Assembly (NCBI GenBank): GCA_963739615.1
Contig: CAVUBD010000017.1
Coordinates: 62,001-126,000, forward strand
DNA length: 64,000 nt
Origin: Palsa-504 sp963739615
Lineage (GTDB): Bacteria > Actinomycetota > Actinomycetes > Streptosporangiales > Streptosporangiaceae
Reading direction: 5' to 3'
Position 1 is the first letter of the stretch, and every line of letters begins with the position of its first letter. The notes under the pieces are model-generated. The model was not told the DNA's origin. It made no database searches and worked only from the letters and a program-made list of their open reading frames with translations. Shown one piece after another: positions 17,331 to 25,712 of the stretch. A program made the position numbers and the translations under genes.

Positions 17331-17355
17331 ACAGCCGTGCGCAGGGTACGGCTGT
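17331..17355 (+). promoter_or_regulatory. Conserved leader hairpin, gene 3
   Basis: The 8-bp stem and loop are identical to those of genes 1 and 2, 21 bases before the ATG. Confidence 0.58.
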
Positions 17356-17376
17356 GGTTCCACGAAGGGAACATTC

Positions 17377-18099
17377 ATGTCCATCAAGAGCAAGGTCCTC
17401 GCCGCTGCGGCGACGCTGACCCTGGTCGGCGGTGTCGGCGCCGCGGGCGCGATCTCCGCCAGCGCCGCGACCCCGTCGTGCGGCTTCGGCTGCGTCGACA
17501 TCTTCAACCATGACTTCGGGACGCACGCGACCCCGAACTTCGTGCTTGACACGCTGCGTCAGGGTGAGAAGGTCGGCCAGCCGCAGATCCTGTTCCGTGT
17601 CGCCAACAGCGACCCGGCCGAGGACTACACCTTCTCCTACCAGGGCACGGTGGCCGACTTCTTCGCCGCCAAGCTGGTGTCGGCGGCGGTCGACCTGCAC
17701 TACGGCGGCGGGGCCAAGGGCTTCCCGAACGACGCCGCGTTCGAGATCCAGTACTCGCCGTACGGCGTGGACAGCGGCCTGTGCATGGGCGTCGCCGCGA
17801 CCGCGGTGGCGGGCGAGAAGGTCACGCTGCAGCCGTGTGGCGTGACCTCCAAGACGGTGTGGATCGTGGACGCGCAGGACACCGTCCGTCACGGTTACGT
17901 CCCGCTGATCAACGGCTCGGACACCAACTTCTCCCAGCCGTACGTGCTCACCTACCCGTCGGCCAGCTACCCGACCGACCAGCCGCGGGCGGCGCTGTAC
18001 GTCAGCAACCTGACCGGGTTCCAGGGCGCCAACGGGTTCCCGACCGGCACCATCAACAGCAACCAGCTGTTCGGCGCCGACTTCGGCGTCCTCCACTAG
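17377..18099 (+). CDS. Secreted cysteine-containing protein, tandem family copy 3
   Basis: The 240-aa product has the same signal peptide and four cysteines as copy 1. It lacks the proline-rich insertion, reading LHYGGGAKGFPNDAAFE. It differs from copy 2 mainly in DFFAAKLVS, VAATAVAG and PTDQPRAAL. The frame is intact, so this and copy 1 are the expressed representatives of the recent amplification. The C-terminal half (LINGSDTNFSQPYVLTYP, TGTINSNQLFGADFG) is the most conserved part and is shared with the divergent copy 4. Function unknown. Confidence 0.88.
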   Translation: MSIKSKVLAAAATLTLVGGVGAAGAISASAATPSCGFGCVDIFNHDFGTHATPNFVLDTLRQGEKVGQPQILFRVANSDPAEDYTFSYQGTVADFFAAKLVSAAVDLHYGGGAKGFPNDAAFEIQYSPYGVDSGLCMGVAATAVAGEKVTLQPCGVTSKTVWIVDAQDTVRHGYVPLINGSDTNFSQPYVLTYPSASYPTDQPRAALYVSNLTGFQGANGFPTGTINSNQLFGADFGVLH

Positions 18100-18142
18100 G
18101 GAGCACGCTCAGCCCAGCCGATTGACGCTCAGCCGATTGACG

Positions 18143-18179
18143 CAGTGGCGCCGGTCCCCATCGGGGGCCGGCGCCACTG
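18143..18179 (+). terminator. Terminator hairpin after gene 3
   Basis: The stem-loop sequence is the same as after gene 2, 44 bases downstream of the stop. Confidence 0.75.
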
Positions 18180-18373
18180 TCATGTCCGGCCCCGGGAGGC
18201 GCCGCGCGAAATCGCGCACGATCAATCACGGAACGTTGGCAACCAAGCGGGCGTGTGATGCGTCCTTCTACGTAGACACAGAGCGTGAACGAGAGATTAC
18301 GCTCTGGGGTCATATCGCCGCAAAAACGGGCAGGACGGCTCAATGCGACAGCGTGGCTGCGGTGATAGATCGG

Positions 18374-18396
18374 CAGCCGTACGCAGGGTACGGCTG
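18374..18396 (+). promoter_or_regulatory. Conserved leader hairpin, gene 4
   Basis: CAGCCGT and ACGGCTG form a 7-bp stem around ACGCAGGGT. The hairpin is retained although the rest of the leader differs from copies 1-3, which argues for selection. Confidence 0.6.
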
Positions 18397-18419
18397 TGGT
18401 TCCACGAAGGGAACTCTTC

Positions 18420-19187
18420 ATGTCCATCAAGAGCAAGGTCTTCGCTGCCACGGCAGCCATGACCCTGGTCAGCGCCGTCGGCGCGTCCGCCGCGCTGACC
18501 GCCGGGGCGGCCCACGCGGCCACCCCGTCATGCGGCAACAACTGCGTCGACATCTTCAGCCGTCAGTTCGGCACGCACGACAGCCCGAACTTCGTGCTTG
18601 ACACGCTGCGTCAGGGTGAGAAGGTCGGCCAGCCGCAGATCCTGTTCCGCACCAGCGTGGCCGACCCGGCGGAAGACTACACCTATGCCTTCGCTGGCAC
18701 CGTCGCCGACTTCTACGCGGCCAACATGGTGTCGTCCGCGGTAGCGCTGCACTACGGCTGCGACCCGGCGAGCCCGGCGCCTTTCAAGAACTGCATCGGG
18801 ACGGCCAACGACCCCGCGTTCGAGATCGAGTACGCACCTTACGGCGTGGACAGCGGCCTGTGCATGGGCGTCGGCACCACCGCTGCTCAGGGCACCAAGG
18901 TCGCCCTCGAGCCGTGCGGAGTGTCGTCGAAGACCGTCTGGATCGCGGACACTCTGGATGCCCCCAGCGTCCTAGAGCACGAGTACGTGCCGCTGATCAA
19001 CGGCTCGGACACCAACTTCTCGCACCCGTTCGTGCTCACCTACCCGTCGAACGGCTACCCGACCGACACGCCCCGGCCGCAGCTCGAGACCACCAAACTG
19101 ACCGGCTTCTCGAACGGAGTCGGCCCGGTCATCGGCACCGTGCCGGACACCCAGCTCTGGGGTGCTGTCGACGGTCAGCTCCGCTAG
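18420..19187 (+). CDS. Secreted cysteine-containing protein, divergent tandem copy 4
   Basis: The 255-aa product is a diverged paralogue of copies 1-3. The signal peptide (MSIKSKVFAATAAMTLVSA, cleavage near AAHA) and the framework FGTH..PNFVLDTLRQGEKVGQPQILF are conserved. It keeps the four family cysteines and adds two more in a loop (YGCDPASPAPFKNC) at the place where copy 1 has its proline-rich insertion. The leader hairpin is kept, but the GTATC-type promoter module of copies 1-3 is not seen upstream. This probably represents the older member of the family. Function unknown. Confidence 0.87.
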   Translation: MSIKSKVFAATAAMTLVSAVGASAALTAGAAHAATPSCGNNCVDIFSRQFGTHDSPNFVLDTLRQGEKVGQPQILFRTSVADPAEDYTYAFAGTVADFYAANMVSSAVALHYGCDPASPAPFKNCIGTANDPAFEIEYAPYGVDSGLCMGVGTTAAQGTKVALEPCGVSSKTVWIADTLDAPSVLEHEYVPLINGSDTNFSHPFVLTYPSNGYPTDTPRPQLETTKLTGFSNGVGPVIGTVPDTQLWGAVDGQLR

Positions 19188-19217
19188 GAACGCGGGAAGC
19201 TCGAACTCTGAGTGAGA

Positions 19218-19252
19218 CAGTGGCGCCGGCCCCGGTGGGGCCGGCGCCACTG
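19218..19252 (+). terminator. Terminator hairpin after gene 4
   Basis: The stem CAGTGGCGCCGGCCCC pairs with GGGGCCGGCGCCACTG around GGT, 30 bases after the stop. Confidence 0.75.
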
Positions 19253-19347
19253 GCATACCCGGCCCGGCATGTTCCGGCCGTAAGTGGGGTAGGACCGCTC
19301 ACGTCAAATCGATGGCCAGCTTGCCTTCCGCTGCGATGAGGTAACAC

Positions 19348-19995
19348 GTGGGTCAGGAGAGTCACCGTCGCTCGGCAGCGGCCTGCCCGCGATGCGCCAA
19401 GCCCGTCCATGAGCCGACCGCCTGGTCCAGTGCCTGGCGTTGCGACCTGCACGGTGAGATCAATCCCTTGCTCCCGGCCTTCAGTCCCTCCCAGGAGGGA
19501 CTGGACGGGCTGCTGAGCACCGCGGGCGTTCCGGTCTGGCTGCCGTGGCCGCTGCCCGCCGGCTGGCTGGTGGCGGGTTTCGCGGGCGCGGGTGACGGGC
19601 GCACCGGCGTGCGTGCCTGCGCGGTGGCGTTGTCGGGCCCGAACCCGGTCGGCGGCCCCGCGGACATGGTGGTCGTCGCGGAGGAGCCGGGCGTGGGCCT
19701 CGGCGCGGGGCTGGCCGGCCTCGACGGCGTAGATCCGGGTGCGGGGTTCGCCACCGCGCCCCCGGTGGCCACCGTTTCGTTCGGCAAGCATGACTTTCCG
19801 CTGTGGTCGGTGGATTCGCCGGACCGCGCCGTGTTCGCCGGTGAGATCAAGGGCAACTGGCTGTGGCTGGTGCTGTGGCCGGTGACCGCGGGCGTCCTGC
19901 TCGTCGAGCCGATCGCCCTGCGGGACCTGCGTGACCCCGGTCAGGACCTGGACCTGCCCTTCGGGGCCGCCTCGGTTCGCCTGCCCGCCGGCTGA
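19348..19995 (+). CDS. Conserved actinobacterial protein, DUF6758-like
   Basis: This 215-aa protein has an N-terminal zinc-ribbon-like segment (CPRCAKPVHEP, SSAWRCDLHGE) and a Gly/Val-rich globular domain (DMVVVAEEPGVGLGAGLAG). It matches my recollection of the DUF6758 family, which is found beside PHP-domain phosphoesterases in actinomycetes. No catalytic motif is obvious and there is no signal peptide. The PHP gene starts 19 bases after its stop, so the two are probably one operon. Confidence 0.78.
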   Translation: MGQESHRRSAAACPRCAKPVHEPTAWSSAWRCDLHGEINPLLPAFSPSQEGLDGLLSTAGVPVWLPWPLPAGWLVAGFAGAGDGRTGVRACAVALSGPNPVGGPADMVVVAEEPGVGLGAGLAGLDGVDPGAGFATAPPVATVSFGKHDFPLWSVDSPDRAVFAGEIKGNWLWLVLWPVTAGVLLVEPIALRDLRDPGQDLDLPFGAASVRLPAG

Positions 19996-20014
19996 CGCCC
20001 CCTAAGCTGGGCCG

Positions 20015-20851
20015 ATGCGTGCCGACCTGCATGTGCACAGTAATGCCTCGGACGGGACCGACCCCCCGGCCGAGGTGATGCGCCGGGCCGCGCGGGCCGG
20101 GCTCGACGCCGTGGCCCTGACGGACCACGACACGGTTGCGGGCTATGCCGAGGCCCGCCGGGCGCGGTCCGGATCGCTGCTCTTCATACCCGGCCTGGAA
20201 CTGTCCTGCCGGCTCGGCCATCGCAGCCTGCACCTGCTGGCGTACCTGTTCGACCCGGACCACGCGGAACTTGCCGCCGAGCTCGGCCGGATCCGCGACG
20301 ACCGCGTGCTGCGCGCTCGCGCCATGGTGAGCCGGCTCGCCGGCCTCGGCGTCGACATCAGCTGGGACCAGGTGGCCGCCATCGCGGGCCAGGCCGTGGT
20401 CGGCCGCCCGCACATCGCTCGCGCGATGACGGCGAGCGGCGCTGTCGCGGAGCCGCGCGAGGCGTTCACCCGCGACTGGATCGGCGACGGCGGCCGGGCC
20501 TACGTGGACCGGTACGCGCTAGCGCCCGTCCACGCGATCAGGCTGGTCCTCGACGCCGGCGGAGCCGCCGTCCTGGCCCACCCGCGGGCGAGCCGCGACG
20601 CGGTGGTCAGCGACGAGGAGATCGCCCGGCTGGCCGCCGCGGGCCTGGCCGGGGTGGAGGTCTTCCATCCCGACCAGCCAGATTCCGAACGGGCCGCCCT
20701 GCTCGCCCTCAGCCACGATCTCGGCCTGCTGGCCAGCGGCGGGAGTGACGACCACGGCAGCCTGAGCGGTTACCGGATCGGCGCCGAGACCGCGGCCGCC
20801 GGTGTCTGCGAGGCTCTCCTCGCCAGAACCGCGGGCAACCGTCCCCGCTAG
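20015..20851 (+). CDS. PHP-domain phosphoesterase
   Basis: This 278-aa protein opens with RADLHVHSNASDGT, the first metal-binding motif of the PHP family. ALTDHDTVAGY follows at about residue 35. Later metal ligands are visible in PGLELSC, AVLAHPR and GGSDDHG. The domain order and length fit the 3',5'-nucleoside bisphosphate phosphatase/RNase AM group, which removes nucleotides from pAp or RNA 5' ends. It is followed after 58 bases by the MBL-fold gene on the same strand. Confidence 0.9.
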   Translation: MRADLHVHSNASDGTDPPAEVMRRAARAGLDAVALTDHDTVAGYAEARRARSGSLLFIPGLELSCRLGHRSLHLLAYLFDPDHAELAAELGRIRDDRVLRARAMVSRLAGLGVDISWDQVAAIAGQAVVGRPHIARAMTASGAVAEPREAFTRDWIGDGGRAYVDRYALAPVHAIRLVLDAGGAAVLAHPRASRDAVVSDEEIARLAAAGLAGVEVFHPDQPDSERAALLALSHDLGLLASGGSDDHGSLSGYRIGAETAAAGVCEALLARTAGNRPR

Positions 20852-20909
20852 TCGGGCGGCTGTGGTAGGAAGGGCGGCGAGTCAGGCCAACGAGGAAGGA
20901 AGCGCCCGG

Positions 20910-21620
20910 ATGAGCGCACGGATTGATCAGGTGTCCACTGATATCAACACCTGGATCATCGGCGATGACGAGGAGGTCATCGTCATCGATCCCGGTCGCG
21001 ATGCGGCGCTGGTGCTCGACGCGGCGGGCGACCGGGAGGTGCTCGCGGTCATCTGCACGCACGGCCACGCCGAGCACGTCGCCGCGGCGCTTGAGGTGGC
21101 CGAGCGGGACGAAGCGCCGGTCGCCCTGCACTCCAAGGACCGGCTGCTGTGGCGGGAGGCGCATCCAGGGGACCAGGCGGACATCGAGATGGAGGACGGC
21201 GGGATCTTCGAGGTGGCCGATGCGACGCTCGAGGTCATGCACGCGCCCGGGCACACGCCCGGCTCGGTCTGCCTGTACTGCGAGGAACTCGGCGTGGTGT
21301 TCACCGGGCACGTCCTGGTGGCCGGGGGACCAGCCCCGCACGACGATGAGTTCCCCGACTTCGCCCGCCAGCTGACCGCGATCGGGGAGCACCTGCTTGC
21401 CCTGCCGGCCGGCACCCGCGTGCTCCCGGGCCACGGCCAGGAGACGACGATCGCGGCCGCCGAGAAGAAGTTCGACTCCTGGGTCGCCGCGGGTTCTGAT
21501 CCCTCCTCGCTGGCCTGGCCTGAGCGAGTAGGCCCCGGCAAGAATGGAACAGCTGGGATTCGAGGGGATGCCCCGCCGGCTGTTCACGTGCACGCCGACG
21601 CGGCTGACCACCTGGCTTGA
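20910..21620 (+). CDS. MBL-fold metallo-hydrolase with altered metal ligands
   Basis: This protein of about 236 aa has the metallo-beta-lactamase fold, with ICTHGHAEHV (residues 48-57), APGHTPGSVCLY and VLPGHGQETT. Two canonical ligands are changed. The Asp of HxHxDH is Glu (codon 21072). The bridging Asp of the usual FTGD loop is His (FTGHVLV, codon 21309). Activity on thioester-type substrates of the glyoxalase II group is therefore uncertain. The ATG at 20910 follows an AGGAAGGA ribosome-binding site. The reading frame overlaps the next gene by 77 bases, so the C-terminal ~25 residues may be spurious. Confidence 0.82.
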   Translation: MSARIDQVSTDINTWIIGDDEEVIVIDPGRDAALVLDAAGDREVLAVICTHGHAEHVAAALEVAERDEAPVALHSKDRLLWREAHPGDQADIEMEDGGIFEVADATLEVMHAPGHTPGSVCLYCEELGVVFTGHVLVAGGPAPHDDEFPDFARQLTAIGEHLLALPAGTRVLPGHGQETTIAAAEKKFDSWVAAGSDPSSLAWPERVGPGKNGTAGIRGDAPPAVHVHADAADHLA

Positions 21621-22398
21621 CTGCCCCCGCCGGTACCGGATGAGTTACCTGGACCGGCCTGCGCCGCCGAAGGGACCCCCGTGGGCGCATAACAGCCTCG
21701 GCGCCAGCATCCACAACGCGCTGGCCGGCTGGTGGCGGCTGCCGCTGGCCCAGCGGACCGTCGCGGCCGCGGGCACGCTGGTTGACCGGGGCTGGATCGA
21801 CGAGGGGTTCGCGGACGAGACTCAGTCGGCACGCCAGCGCACGCGTGCGATGGCCATGGTCGAGCGGTATGTCGCCGGCCTTGACCCGGCTGACGAGCCG
21901 GTCGGGGTGGAACGGACGGTGGCTACCCGCACCGACAAGATCGCGCTCTCCGGGCGGATCGACCGGCTCGACGTCCGGCTGGCCGAAGACGCCGGCCCCG
22001 AGCTCGTGGTCGTGGACTACAAGACCGGACGGCACCTGCTCACCGTGGACGACGCGCGCAGTTCCATGGCGCTGGCGCTTTACGCGCTGGCGGCCGGGAG
22101 GGTGCTCAGACGGCCGTGTTACCGGGTGGAGCTGCACCATCTGCCCACCGGCACGGTTCTCAGCTGGCTGCACACCGACGTTGGGCTGGCTAGGCACCTG
22201 GGCCGCGCCGAGGCTATCGCGGCGGAGTGCGCGGTCGCGGATGAGCGGATGCGCGACGGGCTGCCCGCCGGGGCCCGGGACGAGGTGTTCCCGCCGCGTC
22301 CCGGCTCGTTCTGCGGCTGGTGTGACTACCGGCGGCACTGCCCCGAGGGCGCCGCGGCCGCGGTGCCGCGGCGGCCGTGGGATGGCCTGGAAGCCTAA
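21544..22398 (+). CDS. RecB/Cas4-like PD-(D/E)XK nuclease with Fe-S cluster
   Basis: This 284-aa protein resembles actinobacterial RecB-family exonucleases of the AddB/Cas4 type. The nuclease core is visible as LSGRIDRLDVR and ELVVVDYKTGR, giving the PD-(D/E)XK aspartate, acidic residue and lysine. One cysteine near the N-terminus (LDCPRRYRMSYL) and three near the C-terminus (FCGWCDYRRHC) fit the four-cysteine Fe-S clamp of this group. No helicase domain is attached. It likely processes DNA ends. It converges on the alpha/beta hydrolase gene with a four-base overlap of stop codons. Confidence 0.87.
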   Translation: MEQLGFEGMPRRLFTCTPTRLTTWLDCPRRYRMSYLDRPAPPKGPPWAHNSLGASIHNALAGWWRLPLAQRTVAAAGTLVDRGWIDEGFADETQSARQRTRAMAMVERYVAGLDPADEPVGVERTVATRTDKIALSGRIDRLDVRLAEDAGPELVVVDYKTGRHLLTVDDARSSMALALYALAAGRVLRRPCYRVELHHLPTGTVLSWLHTDVGLARHLGRAEAIAAECAVADERMRDGLPAGARDEVFPPRPGSFCGWCDYRRHCPEGAAAAVPRRPWDGLEA

Positions 22399-23333
22399 GC
22401 CAGCCTGGTGGCGGGGTGCTTCCACGTCATGGTCTCGACCGCATCCCAGAATTGCGTCAGCGCGCTGGCCGTCGTCGCGGGCGCTTCGACGGCGGGCGAA
22501 TGCACGGCACCGGGAATGCACACCCGGCACGCGCGCAGCCGCCTGGCCATCTGCTCCTGCGTGGCCGGGGACCAGGCATTGTCGTCCTCACCGTAGATGA
22601 CCAGGATCGGGACCTGGCCATGCCGCCTGACCGAAAGCCCGGCCAGCTCCGCCGTCCGGTCCCGGGCGGACAGAATGTTGCGGGCCATCATGACCAGCCC
22701 GACCGGATCGTTGCTCAGCATCCGCCTGGCCAGGAACGCCACGACCGGAGCAGGGGTGCCGGCCGCGACGGCCTGCGGTTCCAGGTGCGCGTGCCAGAGC
22801 CGGGAGATTCCGGCTTCGAGCGCGGCCCGGTCCGGCCCGCTGTCGTCCTGGACGCCGAGCTCGGCGAGCATCGCCTGCAGTTCCCCGGCCCGCGGCCCGG
22901 TCAGCGCGCCCGGTCCCGAGCTCATCAGCGTGAGCGACACCACGTCGCGGCCCGGCGCGAGCACGGCCTCACGGGCCACCAGCCCGCCGTAGGAGTGCCC
23001 GACCAGGTGCCTGGTGCCCGTCGCGCGGACGACCGCGGCGATGTCCGCGCCGAGGGCGGCTGCGTGGTAGCCATCCGCGGTATCCGCGCCTGGCGTCTCG
23101 AACTGCCCGCGCATGTCGATCGCGACCACCTGGCGGCTTCCGTCGGCCAGCAGGTCCAAGATCGCGAGGAAGTCTTCCTTGCTGCCGGTGTAGCCCGGGA
23201 TGAGCAGGGCGGCGTCCCGTTCGCACACCCCGGAAGCCGGGACCGCCTCGAATGCCGCGAACGGACCACGGCTGGTGCGGATCGTGGTGCGCCTTACTCC
23301 GCCGGGCAGGTCAAGCGAGGTTGGTATGCTCAC
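22395..23333 (-). CDS. Alpha/beta hydrolase
   Basis: This 312-aa hydrolase has the nucleophile elbow GHSYGG, an oxyanion/strand region IPGYTGSKEDF, AIDMRGQFET, the acid after VIYGEDDNAWSP and a catalytic His in PGAVHSPAVE. A GTG at 23333 with AAGG eight bases upstream is the likely start; the open frame further upstream overlaps the helicase gene. It lies just 37 bases downstream of the DEAD-box helicase gene on the same strand. The substrate is unknown; esterase or lipase-like activity is most likely. Confidence 0.85.
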   Translation of the reverse strand: MSIPTSLDLPGGVRRTTIRTSRGPFAAFEAVPASGVCERDAALLIPGYTGSKEDFLAILDLLADGSRQVVAIDMRGQFETPGADTADGYHAAALGADIAAVVRATGTRHLVGHSYGGLVAREAVLAPGRDVVSLTLMSSGPGALTGPRAGELQAMLAELGVQDDSGPDRAALEAGISRLWHAHLEPQAVAAGTPAPVVAFLARRMLSNDPVGLVMMARNILSARDRTAELAGLSVRRHGQVPILVIYGEDDNAWSPATQEQMARRLRACRVCIPGAVHSPAVEAPATTASALTQFWDAVETMTWKHPATRLA

Positions 23334-23370
23334 AATGGCGAACCTTACCCGGCGACGTTGAACAAACCGA

Positions 23371-25044
23371 TCAGGAGGCTTTGCGCCGGGTTTCCTGCGG
23401 CCCGTCTTCTGCTGGCTGGCTGCCCGGCGCAAGCTCACGGCCCGCCCTGGTCCGGCGCCGCCGCCTGCTCCTGGCCACGCTTCCGGTGTCCTCACCGGCA
23501 TCACGGGCACCAGCATCGCTGGCCATGGCGGAAGTCTTACGTGCCTGACCGGAACCGCCGCGGACCTGGCCGCCGTTCCGCCCGGTTCCGCTGCGCCCGG
23601 TTCCGCTGCGCCCGGCCGCTGGCTGGCCCCGCCCGCGGCGTGACTTAGGTGAGCGGATCTTGCCGGTCTCGCCGATGTCCTCGACCGCCTCCGCCTCCAG
23701 GCCAGCCCGGCCGCGCATGGCGCGGGGGAGCGTACCCCTCGCCTCGCGCGGGATGTCCAGCTGGGTGAACAGGTGCTCAGAGGTGGAATACGTCTCCTCA
23801 GGCTCCGGCTTGCCCAGGCCCAGCGCGTCGTTGATGAGCTTCCAGCGGTGCATGTCCCGCCAGTCGACGAACGTGATCGCGACGCCGGGACGCCCGGCTC
23901 GCCCGGTCCGGCCGATGCGGTGCACGTAGGTCTTCTCGTCGTCGGGGCATTCGTAGTTCACCACGTGGGTGACGTCCTCGACGTCCAGTCCGCGTGCCGC
24001 GACCTCGGTCGCGGTGAGCACGTCCACCTTGCCGCTGCGGAATGCCCGGAGCGCGCGCTCCCGCTGACCCTGACCCAGGTCGCCGTGCACGGTCGCCACC
24101 GCGAAGCCCCTGGTTTCCAGCGCACCCGCGACTTGGTCCGCGGCTCGCTTGGTCTGGCAGAACACCATGGTCAGGCCGCGGTCCCTGGCCTGCAGCACCC
24201 GGGCCAGCACCTCGATCTTGTCCATCTGGTGCGCCCGGAATACGTACTGCCGCGTGCCGGGCGCCGGCGCGGGCTCGTCGTGGCCTTCGGCCCGGATGTT
24301 GGTCGGTTGCCGCATATGGCGGCGCGCGAGCGTGATGACGTCCCCCGGCATCGTGGCGGAGAACAGCATCGTCTGCCGGTCGTCGGGGGTGAGCCTGACG
24401 ATCCGCTCGACGTCGGGCAGGAAGCCGAGGTCGAGCATCTTGTCGGCCTCGTCGAGCACCAGGGCCTGGATCGCGCCCAGGTCAAGGTGGCGGCGTTCGG
24501 CCAGGTCGAGCAGCCGTCCGGGGGTGCCGACGACGATGTCGACGCCGGCCGTCAGGGCGTCGATCTGCGGCTCGTAGGCCCGGCCGCCGTAGACGGTCAG
24601 CACGCGGGCGCGGAGGTTTACCGCCGCGGTGCGCAGGTCGTCGGCGACCTGGATCGCCAGTTCCCTGGTCGGGACGACGACGAGGGCCTTCGGCGCCCCC
24701 GACGGGCCGTCCCCGGCCAGTTCCAGTAGCGGGATGCCGAAGGCGAGCGTCTTTCCTGTGCCGGTCCGCGCCTGCCCGATGATGTCCTGCCCGCGCAGGG
24801 CCAGCGGGAGGGTCAGTGCCTGGATGGGAAAGGTGGCGAAGATGCCTGCCGCTTCAAGCCCGCGGCAGATCTCATCGCTAATGTCAAAATCACGGAACGG
24901 GACTGCAGTACCGCCGCCGTCGGTGACCGGCCCGGTGGCACCGTCTCCGGACCCGGCGCTCGTCAGAGCGGTCACGGACCCGGGGGCCAAAGCCTGCGGC
25001 TCTGCCGTTTCCCCGTTAGAAGTCTGAGTTGTCAGGGGTTCCAT
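23371..25044 (-). CDS. DEAD-box ATP-dependent RNA helicase
   Basis: This 557-aa helicase carries the canonical motifs: Q-motif region FPIQALTLPLALRGQ, motif I ARTGTGKT, Ia PTRELAIQ, Ib TPGRL, II DEAD, III SAT, IV MVFCQTK, V ARGLDV and VI HRIGRTGRAG. A basic, low-complexity C-terminal tail (GRSGTGRSGTGRNGG, then RRRRRTRAGRE) probably binds RNA. Its position near DUF3107, a TetR gene and moeZ matches the RhlE-like gene of mycobacteria. Confidence 0.95.
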   Translation of the reverse strand: MEPLTTQTSNGETAEPQALAPGSVTALTSAGSGDGATGPVTDGGGTAVPFRDFDISDEICRGLEAAGIFATFPIQALTLPLALRGQDIIGQARTGTGKTLAFGIPLLELAGDGPSGAPKALVVVPTRELAIQVADDLRTAAVNLRARVLTVYGGRAYEPQIDALTAGVDIVVGTPGRLLDLAERRHLDLGAIQALVLDEADKMLDLGFLPDVERIVRLTPDDRQTMLFSATMPGDVITLARRHMRQPTNIRAEGHDEPAPAPGTRQYVFRAHQMDKIEVLARVLQARDRGLTMVFCQTKRAADQVAGALETRGFAVATVHGDLGQGQRERALRAFRSGKVDVLTATEVAARGLDVEDVTHVVNYECPDDEKTYVHRIGRTGRAGRPGVAITFVDWRDMHRWKLINDALGLGKPEPEETYSTSEHLFTQLDIPREARGTLPRAMRGRAGLEAEAVEDIGETGKIRSPKSRRGRGQPAAGRSGTGRSGTGRNGGQVRGGSGQARKTSAMASDAGARDAGEDTGSVARSRRRRRTRAGRELAPGSQPAEDGPQETRRKAS

Positions 25045-25385
25045 CCTTCATCGTGGCCCTCCCCATCTGTCACGGGTCCGGCCCGGTCGTGCCTGTACGC
25101 TGCCCGCAACGACCCGCCTCGATGCGAGCTGCGACCATCTGGCTGGCTTCGCGGCATTTAAACCCACCCGCCGCAACCTGCCTGGGAGCCCGCTATCACC
25201 GTCGGGACGCCGCTGTTTGCTCGGGTAACCCCCCCGGGATGCTAAGCAGCATAGACAGCAGCTGACTGTGTAACACGACCATTGGTTACGTCATTCCATT
25301 GACCAGTCGTGACTAAGTGTACCAGGAGCGGACAGTGTGGCTAAGCAGGCGCACCGGCGCACCCGCCCCTCCCGCCGCGCCGGGG
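25045..25385. other. Intergenic region, helicase upstream
   Basis: No gene is supported in these 341 bases. The stretch next to 25044 presumably holds the helicase promoter and leader. DUF3107, on the same strand, ends at the other border. I see no strong hairpin or repeat. Confidence 0.55.
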
Positions 25386-25619
25386 TCAGGCGATGTTGCC
25401 GAAACCTACCCGGCGAGCTTCCGGCGCGCCGAACTCTACGTAGGCGATCTTGTCGGCCGGCACCAGGACCTTGCCGCCCTTGCTCACCGAAAGCGCGAAG
25501 ACGGAGTGGCTTCCGGCCGCCAGGGCCGTGGCCAGGTCGCGCTCCAGGTCGTCCGCGGTCGTGTCGGTCTCCACCACCAGTTCACGCGGGACGGAATGAA
25601 TTCCGATCTTGACTTCCAC
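25386..25619 (-). CDS. DUF3107 family protein
   Basis: This 77-aa protein, MEVKIGIHSVPRELVVETD to the C-terminal RRVGFGNIA, matches DUF3107, a small ATP-binding-protein-annotated family restricted to actinobacteria. A GGAGGAGC ribosome-binding site precedes the ATG. It lies between the helicase and a TetR regulator, as in Mycobacterium (Rv3208A) and Streptomyces. The function is unknown. Confidence 0.92.
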   Translation of the reverse strand: MEVKIGIHSVPRELVVETDTTADDLERDLATALAAGSHSVFALSVSKGGKVLVPADKIAYVEFGAPEARRVGFGNIA

Positions 25620-25712
25620 GAAGCTCCTCCTGGCCTGCGGCCGACGTCCTGCGGAAAATGATGCCCGTAAAGCGCCGCCCGTAAAGCGCTGCCGGTGAAG
25701 CGCTGCCGGTGC

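Larger units (their letters stand above)
14300..18180 (+). repeat. Three near-identical direct repeats of about 1.3 kb
   Basis: Three units carry the same leader, signal peptide and coding sequence with only scattered differences: about 14462-15470, 15838-16785 and 17197-18125. Copies 1 and 2 are identical from CAGTGCCTGTTTGACGG (14462/15838) through the start of the gene. Copy 3 joins at the CTTCCGGGGTCGCCCGGG stretch. Promoter modules further upstream are also related. A fourth, more divergent gene (18420) ends the series. This is recent tandem amplification in an otherwise unique region. Confidence 0.92.

Noticed and set aside
14489..18096. Long minus-strand frames opposite the secreted-protein genes
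   Set aside because: They are nearly identical to one another only because the genes are duplicated; the translations (HRRGRGDAHAQ-type) lack any domain or ribosome-binding site.
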